The notes beneath the pieces were generated by a model. That model did no database searches, was not told the DNA's origin, and saw only the letters and a list, made by a program, of their open reading frames with translations. A stretch of DNA of 64,000 nt from Shewanella glacialimarina (lineage in GTDB: Bacteria > Pseudomonadota > Gammaproteobacteria > Enterobacterales > Shewanellaceae): positions 744,001 through 808,000 of the forward strand of contig NZ_CP041216.1 in the NCBI RefSeq assembly GCF_020511155.1, in the 5' to 3' direction. This document shows, piece after piece, positions 28,250 to 35,716 of this stretch (positions are counted from its first letter, which is position 1; every line of letters begins with the position of its first letter). The position numbers were made by a program, and so were the translations under genes.

Positions 28250-28550
28250 GTCTTTAAAAAAGAATCTTACAAATGTTCCCACTGCTTATGAAACTAATCC
28301 TAAATATTCGTTAAGTAACCTTTCTAGTTCATTACTTAAAAGACATGGAGCTCTCATCACACAACTAACTGTTGGCGAGCATCCACAAGCGCTTGGGGCA
28401 AAAAAAATTCGTTGTCTACCCAATCTATATCGTATGCGTATTGGAAGACGTTACCGCATGCTCATAGGTTTTAATGGGAAGGAATGGATTTCATTAGGGC
28501 TGTATCCCCGTCAGTATTTTACCACCTTAATCAATAGACGAAGGCGCTAA
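28239..28550 (+). CDS. Small basic protein, RelE/ParE-like
   Basis: 103 residues. The C-terminal half, LPNLYRMRIGRRYRMLIGFN then WISLGLYPRQYF and a final RRRR, has the strand pattern and R/Y spacing of the RelE/ParE toxin core. No antitoxin-like gene is obvious, unless the 43-aa ORF or the 37-aa peptide plays that part. GAGAGGA precedes the ATG. It sits between the two small ORFs and upstream of the radical SAM gene. Toxin activity is only an inference from fold pattern. Confidence 0.55.
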   Translation: MMLKSLKKNLTNVPTAYETNPKYSLSNLSSSLLKRHGALITQLTVGEHPQALGAKKIRCLPNLYRMRIGRRYRMLIGFNGKEWISLGLYPRQYFTTLINRRRR

Positions 28551-28598
28551 TCATTCTGGTTGCGTAACTCAATTAAGTTAATGAAAAAGGAAATTGAA

Positions 28599-28712
28599 AT
28601 GTCTAAAAAAATTAAGCCTAAAGATAATGCTACTAATCAAAAAAATGCTAACAAAGGTACTGATGGTACTAACCGTCAATACGATCAAGCACAAGGTAAT
28701 CGTGGTAAGTAA
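28599..28712 (+). CDS. 37-aa polar peptide, possible RiPP-type precursor
   Basis: ATG at 28599 has AAGGA seven bases upstream. The 37-residue product is Lys/Asn/Gln/Gly-rich with no Cys, begins MSKKIKPKDNATNQK and ends YDQAQGNRGK. It has no signal peptide or hydrophobic core. It lies 48 bases after the RelE-like gene and 98 bases before a radical SAM gene, separated from it by a hairpin. A small polar peptide directly before a radical SAM maturase is the usual layout of radical SAM RiPP systems, so a substrate peptide is plausible. It does not match a precursor family that I know. Confidence 0.5.
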   Translation: MSKKIKPKDNATNQKNANKGTDGTNRQYDQAQGNRGK

Positions 28713-28755
28713 AAGCAGCAGAATAACAAGTAAATCTAAATATTCGTAAATAGGA

Positions 28756-28784
28756 GAAGTGCTCATCTCAGCAGTGAGCACTTC
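28756..28784 (+). promoter_or_regulatory. Hairpin between the 37-aa ORF and the radical SAM gene
   Basis: GAAGTGCTCA pairs exactly with TGAGCACTTC around a 9-base loop. No T-run follows. It may stabilise the upstream message end or partially attenuate transcription, leaving the peptide in excess over the enzyme. Confidence 0.6.
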
Positions 28785-28810
28785 AATGTTAAAGATGGAA
28801 TTTTACAGAA

Positions 28811-30058
28811 ATGAATAAAATTAAACGTGCATTATTAGTTACTTTTGACTTTACCCAGCGTGGAAAAAGTGGAACAGGCTTTGCCGCAGGTAGTTTACTA
28901 TCAGCGTGTCGAAGTCATGCTGATTATAACAATAAGTTTACAATTGGTCATTTAGCTATACCTATGACAGATGTCGCTAAAGAGCAATTATCCATAATTG
29001 AAATAGTTGATTCGATTAATAAAGTAATCCCTTTAGTGCAACTAGATCGTTTAGCGTTAGCTTGCTATGTATGGAGTTCTGATCTTATTGAACCCATCAT
29101 TAAACTTTGTAGAGAAAAAGGGTTTAAAGGAAAAATCATTCTTGGTGGTTATCAAATAAATAAGAAAACCTGCCGTCAATTATACCCAAGTGGTGACTTT
29201 TATATTCCAGGTTATGGTGAAGCTGCGTTGCCGGAATCTATATTGAATGATGTCGCAATAACAAGTCAGATCATTGAGAAAACCGTAAACTTTGAAACTT
29301 TAGCATCACCTTATTTAGATGGAACAATATCGCTTAAATTTGGGCAGAAAATGATCCATTGGGAAACTCGACGAGGCTGTGTTTATAAATGTAATTTCTG
29401 CGCTCATCGGGACTTAAAAGATAAAGGCGTTCACTTACTTGGAATAGAGAAAATAAAAGCTGAGTTAGATTTATTTAAAATAAAAGCGGTAAAAAAAATC
29501 AACATTCTTGATCCTATTTTTAATAATGAACCTAATCATATTGAAATTCTTAACTATGCAATAAAAATAAAATTAACGGCTTTATTGTCATTACAGGTTC
29601 GTTTTGAGCGGATAACTAATGAGTTTCTAGCACTTTGCGCTCAACTAAATGTTCATTTGGAGTTTGGCTTACAAACCACGGATAAAGAAGAATCCCAGAT
29701 TATTGAAAGGGCAAACAATATGAATAGAGTTGATAAAAATATTAAGTTACTTCAGCAATGGAAGCAGTCTTTTGAGGTAAGTCTTATTTATGGGTTGCCC
29801 GGTCAAACTCTCGAAAGTTTTAAGCAAAGTATTGCATATTTACAGCAGAGAAATATCAGTAACATTAAGGCTTTTCCTTTGATGTTGCTCGAAGGTACAA
29901 AACTCGCTGAAAATAAGAACCGTCATAGTATTGTTGAAGAGATCATCGATGATAGCGGCATTCCTCATGTGGTTGAGTGCGATAGCTTTACCCGCGCAGA
30001 GTGGATGTTGATGCGTTCTTACGCCAACGACCTAATGATATCTAAGGTGGCATCATAA
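28811..30058 (+). CDS. Radical SAM protein with B12-binding-like N-terminal domain
   Basis: 415 residues. The radical SAM cluster motif CxxxCxxC is in RRGCVYKCNFCAHRD at about residues 189-203. The N-terminal 150 residues look like the Rossmann domain of B12-binding radical SAM enzymes: KIILGGYQINKKTCRQLYPS, then DFYIPGYGEAALPESI. The cobalamin DxHxxG motif is not seen, so B12 may not bind. Later pieces fit the SAM barrel: LEFGLQTTDKEE, SLIYGLPGQTLESFK and FPLMLLEGT. Substrate unknown. Its stop overlaps the ATG of the kinase gene. A 37-aa peptide gene lies upstream, so a peptide or a nucleotide substrate are both possible. Confidence 0.85.
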   Translation: MNKIKRALLVTFDFTQRGKSGTGFAAGSLLSACRSHADYNNKFTIGHLAIPMTDVAKEQLSIIEIVDSINKVIPLVQLDRLALACYVWSSDLIEPIIKLCREKGFKGKIILGGYQINKKTCRQLYPSGDFYIPGYGEAALPESILNDVAITSQIIEKTVNFETLASPYLDGTISLKFGQKMIHWETRRGCVYKCNFCAHRDLKDKGVHLLGIEKIKAELDLFKIKAVKKINILDPIFNNEPNHIEILNYAIKIKLTALLSLQVRFERITNEFLALCAQLNVHLEFGLQTTDKEESQIIERANNMNRVDKNIKLLQQWKQSFEVSLIYGLPGQTLESFKQSIAYLQQRNISNIKAFPLMLLEGTKLAENKNRHSIVEEIIDDSGIPHVVECDSFTRAEWMLMRSYANDLMISKVAS

Positions 30059-30633
30059 TGTTTATTGTAATAGAGGGACTTGACGGTGTAGGTAAATCAA
30101 CAATAGCTAAAGCATTGGCTGTAGAAATGGGTGCTGTGTTTCTTACTACGCCAGGCGATAAGTTTAGTAACATACGTAATGAGTTAGAGTTGATATATAA
30201 AGACAACGTTCAAGCTCGGCAGTTATTTTATATGTCCACGGTTGTCTCTGTTGCTAATAATATTCGTGAACTCATTTCAAAAGGGAAAACGGTTATCGTT
30301 GATAGGTATTGGTTATCTACACAGGTGTATCATCATTGGAAAAGCGAAGGTAACAACTTTAAGCTTTTAGATATTCAGGAGAGTTTATTAGCTCCAGATG
30401 TGACGATCTATCTTGAATTACCATTACCGCAAAGAGTAATTCGCCTAGCTAAGCGAGAAAGTTCAAATTCAGAAGATAATTTAACGCTTTCAAAAGCAGC
30501 AGATGACGAGTTGCGTTATCTATATTCAGAGTATTCTAAGGATGATATAACAGGCTGTTTTTTGGCTGTTAATGCAGATGATACAGTGGATCAGCTTGTG
30601 AAGCATATCTGTATACTTCTTACTAACAGATAG
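30058..30633 (+). CDS. Thymidylate-kinase-like P-loop nucleotide kinase
   Basis: 191 residues. Walker A is GLDGVGKST at residues 7-15, and the DRY-type motif VIVDRYWLSTQVYHHW and LAPDVTIYLELPLPQRVIRL match thymidylate kinases; LID arginines are present in RLAKRESSN. It phosphorylates a nucleoside monophosphate, or a related substrate, with ATP. Usual TMKs are about 205-215 aa, so this is slightly short. It is not the housekeeping gene judging by context: the ATG overlaps the radical SAM stop (TAATG), so the two are made together. Confidence 0.82.
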   Translation: MFIVIEGLDGVGKSTIAKALAVEMGAVFLTTPGDKFSNIRNELELIYKDNVQARQLFYMSTVVSVANNIRELISKGKTVIVDRYWLSTQVYHHWKSEGNNFKLLDIQESLLAPDVTIYLELPLPQRVIRLAKRESSNSEDNLTLSKAADDELRYLYSEYSKDDITGCFLAVNADDTVDQLVKHICILLTNR

Positions 30634-30933
30634 ACCATATCGGTATAAATGAACTCGATGTCACGTTGAATATGTGCATTAATGGGAGTGACAATTTAGA
30701 GGGATTTAGATACAAATTATTTTGTATCCATGGCATTTACTCGTGCTAATTCTTCAGATTATGACCAATTTATTACGCCATTACTCTTAGCTGTAGGCTT
30801 CATTCAGTATTCTGTGTAAAAGCATTAAAAAAGCGAACCTATGGGTCGCTTTTTTGTGTACTCCATCTTATGCACAATGGCTTGCTGACACTGTCAAATA
30901 TAGTGGCTGCTGGAATGGCTTCATCACATCAAG
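30634..30933. other. Gap at the island's right edge
   Basis: Holds an inverted repeat GATACAAA / TTTGTATC near 30707, a 29-codon ORF at 30730-30819 (MAFTRANSSDYDQFITPLLL...) without a ribosome binding site, perhaps a truncated gene start, and the terminator listed next. No other gene is seen. Confidence 0.5.
30827..30855 (+). terminator. Terminator copy R at the island's right edge
   Basis: AAAAAAGCGA-CC pairs with GG-TCGCTTTTTT. The 18 bases AAAGCATTAAAAAAGCGA (30819-30836) are identical to the left copy at 25547-25564, beyond what the stem alone explains. Confidence 0.88.
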
Positions 30934-32091
30934 TCATTTAGTCACAGCGGCTAATTTGTGCTGCTCTTTTTTGATTAAGCCTAAAACATCAGCATCTTTG
31001 GCTAATTCCTGTTCATTTAAGGTCACACTAATGTTGTTGCGAATGGCATAACAGCCATTACGGCCGAAATTTTTAAATAACGTCGGTACATTCAAGCCCA
31101 GCATTTTATGAATTTTATTCAGATCGGCATGGTAAAAACTGTCTTCAACCGTGTTCATCATGCCACCATCAACTTGATTGTTGAGCTGTTTTCTGAGGGC
31201 AAACTGAATGAATAATAAATGCGGTACGCTGGTTAAACTGTGCATTACAGGCTCATTTTCTGTTGATGAGTGCTGCTGTACGCTCACCAACCAACGGCGC
31301 TGATTGTCTGGGTCGCGCCTGCCAGTAATATGAATGTTGATCAGATTTTCAGGCAATTTTGCCAAACTGTTTTCTTTAACTTGCGCGAGCCATTGTTCTT
31401 GTAACCAACTGATGGCAACCAACAGCAACACCATCAATAACAATATTTTGGAGGTTAAACTAATAATTAACCGCGTTTCGCTTGGCGGTTGCCATTGTGC
31501 ATCGGTAAACAGATGGGTTACCTCTAACATTTGCGCAAACAACGCATACAGAATAATAGTGCCAGCAATAAGTGCGGCTTGTTTGCTGATTCGTTGGTAA
31601 AAAGTCACGCAAATGACCCAACCTAAAATACTTAACGTTAGGACAGATAAAATAACATCCGGGATGTATTTCCAATACCGATTATCAATGTTGGAGGTGA
31701 CAGAAGCGACCACCAGGCCGCCACAAATCACCATCCACACCCAACGTTCATGCAGTTGAAATAAACGTAATCGTCTAGGGCCATATTCAAAAAAGGCCGC
31801 TGTTAGCAATAAAAACACGCTATTTAACGTTGAGGTATACAGTCGCATCACGTTCACATCGTCAAACATTAACGCCAGCGCAGGCCAAATAGCCCAGGTT
31901 AGGCTCGCTAGGGCAACAAACAATAGTCCTTTTTCCCGCCGCGGAGCGTCGTGTGGTTCTATGTCAGGGGTGGGGTATTTATAGGTTATCCAAAAAATTA
32001 AACTCGCCATGCCACAAACACAGAGTTGAGAGATTAAATACCAATGCGGATAGGCAAAGGTTATTGCGGGTAAATTTGGCATAGGGATCAC
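30934..32091 (-). CDS. Multi-helix membrane protein with a possible winged-helix tail
   Basis: 385 residues; start is GTG 32091 or ATG 32082 three codons in. The first 255 residues contain about seven hydrophobic helices (YLISQLCVCGMASLIFWIT, FVALASLTWAIWPALALMF and others). The C-terminal 130 residues are soluble; the stretch LFIQFALRKQ, LNKIHKMLGLNVPTLFKNFG and GCYAIRNNISV has the length and order of a winged-helix of the OmpR/CadC type. A membrane-anchored sensor-regulator is therefore possible, with domain order reversed relative to CadC. I do not recognise a named family. Divergent from the peptide transporter gene. Confidence 0.6.
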   Translation of the reverse strand: MIPMPNLPAITFAYPHWYLISQLCVCGMASLIFWITYKYPTPDIEPHDAPRREKGLLFVALASLTWAIWPALALMFDDVNVMRLYTSTLNSVFLLLTAAFFEYGPRRLRLFQLHERWVWMVICGGLVVASVTSNIDNRYWKYIPDVILSVLTLSILGWVICVTFYQRISKQAALIAGTIILYALFAQMLEVTHLFTDAQWQPPSETRLIISLTSKILLLMVLLLVAISWLQEQWLAQVKENSLAKLPENLINIHITGRRDPDNQRRWLVSVQQHSSTENEPVMHSLTSVPHLLFIQFALRKQLNNQVDGGMMNTVEDSFYHADLNKIHKMLGLNVPTLFKNFGRNGCYAIRNNISVTLNEQELAKDADVLGLIKKEQHKLAAVTK

Positions 32092-32278
32092 TGAATTGAG
32101 TTACCTTGTTAATGACAATAAGCTTGTATTTTGTTTGATTACACCGTCTAGCGATAAAACACATTAACTTGAGCATAACGTCTATAAAGCGAAAAAACCA
32201 CTGTAAATCAATCTGTAAAGCTTATTTAAAGTGACTTGTAAAACTTGCAAAACTATTTTTCCCACTCGTTAGCTTTAG

Positions 32279-32343
32279 CTCGATTGGTCATCACTGCACG
32301 CCCTCTTAACATAATTGTAACCAATCGATTTGTATTCGATTGG
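32279..32343. promoter_or_regulatory. Three copies of TCGATTGG before the POT transporter
   Basis: TCGATTGG at 32279-32286, its complement CCAATCGA at 32321-32328 and TCGATTGG again at 32336-32343. The last two form a perfect 8-bp inverted repeat with a 7-base centre. They lie 33 to 97 bases upstream of the transporter start, in the divergent spacer, and look like an operator set. Confidence 0.45.
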
Positions 32344-32375
32344 CATTCTATTCGCGCAGTTATCAGGAGAGCTTA

Positions 32376-33845
32376 ATGTTTAAATCACACCCACGCGGGC
32401 TATCAACCTTATTTTTCATCGAAATGTGGGAACGATTTAGCTTCTACGGCATGCGAGGATTACTGCTGTTGTTTATGGTCGCCAGCGCTGAGCAAGGTGG
32501 CTTTGGCATGAGCACTGAAGATAGCGCTGCCATTTACGGTTTATATACTGCGTTGGTTTATCTATTAGCCTTGCCTGGCGGTTGGATTGCTGACCGACTA
32601 ATCGGCCAGCAAAAAGCGGTATTTTACGGTGGCGTATTTATCGCCTTGGGTCATTTTTCGATGGCCATTGCAGGCAAAATTGGCTTTTTTACTGGGCTGG
32701 GTTTAATCATTATCGGCACTGGATTATTAAAACCCAATGTCAGCGCCATCGTTGGCCAGTTGTATCATAACGACACCTCAAAACGCGAGGCTGGCTTTTC
32801 AATTTTTTACATGGGCATAAACTTAGGGGCTTTTTTAGGTCCGCTAGTGTGCGGCATGTTGGGTGAGAATATCGATTGGCACCTAGGTTTTGGCGCTGCT
32901 GGCATTGGTATGGTATGCGGACTGATTCAATATAGATTAAAGATGACTGAACTTGGCGAAGCCGGAACGTTCCAGCTTATCAATCAACAACAATTAGACA
33001 AAGATAGAAGCCTGTTTGTTAAAATATCGGTCACCATCATAAGCTTGATTGTAGGTGTTACCGTCGCTGCCAGCACTGGAGTTATTAACCTCAGCTTAAG
33101 TGCCGTTGCCAGTGTAACGGGCGTGATTATTGTCACTTTGGCGATTTGCTTTTTTGTTTATGCGTTAGTGTTTGGCAAATTAACAACCGCACAGAAAAAA
33201 AACATCGGCCTTATCTTTTTATTATTTATTGGCTACGCCATTTTTAATTCTGGGTTTGAGCAAGCGGGCTCTTCAATGAACCTGTTTGCCAAGCAATATA
33301 CCGACCTCTCAATATTAAGTTGGCAAATGCCAGCCAGCTGGCTGCAGTCGGTCAACGCCCTGTTTATTATTATCATGGCACCGATCATGGGTGGACTTTG
33401 GCTGTGGTTAGGCCATAGAAATCCGTCGGTATTAGTTAAGTTTAGTCTTGGTTTACTGTTACTCGGTTCGGGGTTTTTCGTACTCGCATGGGGCGCAAGC
33501 TTTAGTGATGCCAGCTCAACGGGAGTCAGCCCTATGTGGTTAGTGGTGACCTACTATCTGCATACTATTGGTGAACTTTGTTTAAGCCCTATTGGCTTGA
33601 GCGCGGTGTCGCAATTATCACCTAAACATTTAGTCAGCCAGATGATGGGGATTTGGTTTATGGGCGCATCGCTGGGTAACTTAATTGCAGGGCTAGCAGC
33701 AGGGCAAATTGGCACTTTACCGATGCAAGAATTGTTTACTATTGTGGCGAGCGTTTCAGTGATTACAGGAGTGATTTATTTGCTAATTTCGCCCTTGGAG
33801 AGGTATGTGAAAGTAAAGGTGAAAGCCAAAGAACTTGTGGGATAA
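32376..33845 (+). CDS. POT-family proton-dependent oligopeptide transporter
   Basis: 489 residues from ATG 32376, which has AGGAG upstream; an earlier in-frame ATG at 32340 is rejected. The PTR2 signature is present: LSTLFFIEMWERFSFYGMRGLL (ExxERFxYYG-type motif), GGWIADRLIG and FYMGINLGAFLGPLVCG. About 14 membrane helices. Imports di- and tripeptides with protons, like DtpA. The stop is followed by an exact repeat of the last twelve bases (CTTGTGGGATAA twice), a tandem duplication over the 3' end. Confidence 0.93.
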   Translation: MFKSHPRGLSTLFFIEMWERFSFYGMRGLLLLFMVASAEQGGFGMSTEDSAAIYGLYTALVYLLALPGGWIADRLIGQQKAVFYGGVFIALGHFSMAIAGKIGFFTGLGLIIIGTGLLKPNVSAIVGQLYHNDTSKREAGFSIFYMGINLGAFLGPLVCGMLGENIDWHLGFGAAGIGMVCGLIQYRLKMTELGEAGTFQLINQQQLDKDRSLFVKISVTIISLIVGVTVAASTGVINLSLSAVASVTGVIIVTLAICFFVYALVFGKLTTAQKKNIGLIFLLFIGYAIFNSGFEQAGSSMNLFAKQYTDLSILSWQMPASWLQSVNALFIIIMAPIMGGLWLWLGHRNPSVLVKFSLGLLLLGSGFFVLAWGASFSDASSTGVSPMWLVVTYYLHTIGELCLSPIGLSAVSQLSPKHLVSQMMGIWFMGASLGNLIAGLAAGQIGTLPMQELFTIVASVSVITGVIYLLISPLERYVKVKVKAKELVG

Positions 33846-33898
33846 CTTGTGGGATAAGTGGGGTCATATACTCTGCCCCCCAGTTAGCCCACTTATTC

Positions 33899-34702
33899 TT
33901 AGAAAAAATTGACAACAGACACCGCTTTGCGCTGAGTGTCATTGGCCAGAAAATCTTTGATAACAGCAATATGGCCTTGTCCAGCAATCACCAAAACTCG
34001 CTTGCTCGGGCTGGCCGCTAGTTGAATGTTGGCATACATGCGAAAGTTTCTGTGCCACCAACTTGCCGAAGCATCTGCGCCAACAAAGTTATCCCCAGCA
34101 CCCACTTCATTGCTGAGTAAGTAAATGGATTGATTCAGCCGATATTGTTGTTCTGAATTCATCGCACGCAACACGCCAGCCAGGCTCAATGTCTGATGCA
34201 TTTCGTTACTTTGGGCAGTAACCTCTGCAATCAAGGTATCAAAATCCGCTTGAATGGCCGGTGCTTTTGCTGGCATTTGTTCAAACAGCTGCTCAGCATT
34301 CCAATGTATTTCCTGCTCGTCGAAGCAGCGCACGGCGCTACCGCCTGCGGCTTTAGCCACCCTGAATCCGAGTTGATAACTCTCATTCACTGGCAGTGTA
34401 AACTCGCCTTTTAAATACTGTTGATATTGCTCATTAAGCTTGCCCTGAAAGCCTACAGCACACTCCAGTAAAACATCTGTTGGGGTAAAATCCTTCGCCA
34501 GTTTTTGGCTTAAGGTTTGTAAATACTGCTGACTGTCAGCAGAGGTAACATCCAGCACTGATGTTTTTACCGTGTCTAAACCGGGGTTAGTAAAGTGGAA
34601 AGTACCTAGCAACATAATTTGCGCCGGCTCTTCAGCACGAACAGTTTGAGCCCCAATAAACAGTGCGGTTGCCAGACAGACTAAAGCAGATAATTTTTTC
34701 AT
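33899..34702 (-). CDS. DUF5694 exported protein
   Basis: 267 residues with a signal peptide (MKKLSALVCLATALFIGAQTVRA). The mature start AQIMLLGTFHFTNPGLD is the hallmark of DUF5694 (TraB/ChaN-like fold), with VLLECAVGF and a late VLVIAGQGHIAVIKDFL that supplies conserved G and H residues. Possibly a metal-dependent hydrolase, but no activity is established. AAGGTTATTTCG precedes the ATG. Convergent with the transporter. Confidence 0.8.
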   Translation of the reverse strand: MKKLSALVCLATALFIGAQTVRAEEPAQIMLLGTFHFTNPGLDTVKTSVLDVTSADSQQYLQTLSQKLAKDFTPTDVLLECAVGFQGKLNEQYQQYLKGEFTLPVNESYQLGFRVAKAAGGSAVRCFDEQEIHWNAEQLFEQMPAKAPAIQADFDTLIAEVTAQSNEMHQTLSLAGVLRAMNSEQQYRLNQSIYLLSNEVGAGDNFVGADASASWWHRNFRMYANIQLAASPSKRVLVIAGQGHIAVIKDFLANDTQRKAVSVVNFF

Positions 34703-34863
34703 CGAAATAACCTTATGAGTTTTTTGAAATTAAACATCAATAAGCGAAAACTATGCCAAATCTTAAGCGATTGTTTTATATATTATTACAAGATGGTGGT
34801 GCAAATTTCTGCTTTGTAGTTCGAAAGGTATTAGTAGAACTGACCATTTTTTAGTGTAAGTGA

Positions 34864-34879
34864 GGGTCAGAGTAAACTT
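34864..34879. repeat. Left inverted repeat of the RAYT element
   Basis: GGGTCAGAGTAAACTT, the exact complement of the sequence at 35626-35641. It touches the 3' end of the transposase gene. Confidence 0.9.
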
Positions 34880-35571
34880 TATTCTATTACCTTAAAAGGG
34901 CGTCCCATTTTCTTTGGATGCATACTTTTCCCAGTTAGTTTTTCTATTTGATCTTTGAATGTGTCGCTACCGATCACCATGCCTTTATTGGTTGCTTGAC
35001 GAATGTCGCTAATCATTTCTGCGTCTAAATGATGTTGAAATAAGGCTCGATAAGATGCTTGCCTTGCTTGAGGGTTTTGGCTTATTGACAGGTAAATTTG
35101 ATGTGGAGTACAAAGTTGGGAGGTTTTACCTAGGGCATTTATTTGGTAGCTCGACCATATATATTCGGCTGGGTCATTAACCATATTGGCTCTGACAGGG
35201 TTGAGTTCAATATAACGATATAGTTGGATTAAGTACTCTTCGGTTTGCACTAAGCAAGACTTGAAACGGCCTTCCCAAAGTGTACCTGTGCGTTTGTATG
35301 TGTAATTAAAATATCTCACATATTGTCTGCCAAGTGATTGCATCATAAGGCTAACAGCATTCGCTTTTTGAGGAGTGCAAAGCAAATGAACATGATTTGT
35401 CATAAATACCCACGCGTGAATTTCAACATGAAATTTACGTGAGTATTCTTTTAGCCAACCAGCATAGGCTTTGAAATCTTGTTCGGATGTGAAGCAAACT
35501 TGGCGATTATTTCCCCGTTGAATAACATGTTGAGGAATACCGATAGGGGATACTCTAGGTTTTCTAGGCAT
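34879..35571 (-). mobile_element. REP-associated tyrosine transposase (RAYT, Y1 family)
   Basis: 230 residues from ATG 35571 (MPRKPRVSPIGIPQHVIQRGNN). Features of Y1/HUH transposases: IPQHVIQRGNNRQVCF, the HUH motif in FMTNHVHLLCTP at about residue 60, and the catalytic Tyr region QLYRYIELNPVRANMV. A C-terminal extension ends KKMGRPFKVIE, as in RAYTs. It processes short palindromic repeats as single-stranded DNA. The gene is bracketed by perfect 16-bp inverted repeats at 34864-34879 and 35626-35641, likely its REP targets. Confidence 0.9.
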
Positions 35572-35625
35572 GTGCAAGATCCATTTGCAAAGTAACTTGA
35601 GTTAAAGAGTATAGCTAATAAATTT

Positions 35626-35697
35626 AAGTTTACTCTGACCCCATTTATTATGACGCCATTTATTACTGACCCCATTTATTCGACCTCATTTATTCTA
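35626..35697. repeat. Right inverted repeat and four 15-base tandem units
   Basis: AAGTTTACTCTGACCC (35626-35641) mirrors the left repeat. From 35637 the sequence continues as four near-identical units: TGACCCCATTTATTA, TGACGCCATTTATTA, CTGACCCCATTTATT, CGACCTCATTTATTC. They extend almost to the neighbouring hamB gene. Confidence 0.85.
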
Positions 35698-35716
35698 TTG
35701 TTAACCCTAGTTGAGG

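Noticed and set aside
28811-30058. Calling the radical SAM protein a viperin
   Set aside because: It has a B12-binding-like N-terminal domain and viperins do not; the link to a nucleotide kinase is only suggestive.
30730-30819. 29-codon ORF at the island edge
   Set aside because: No ribosome binding site, and the stop lies at the edge of the terminator repeat; perhaps a gene fragment, but not supportable as a gene.
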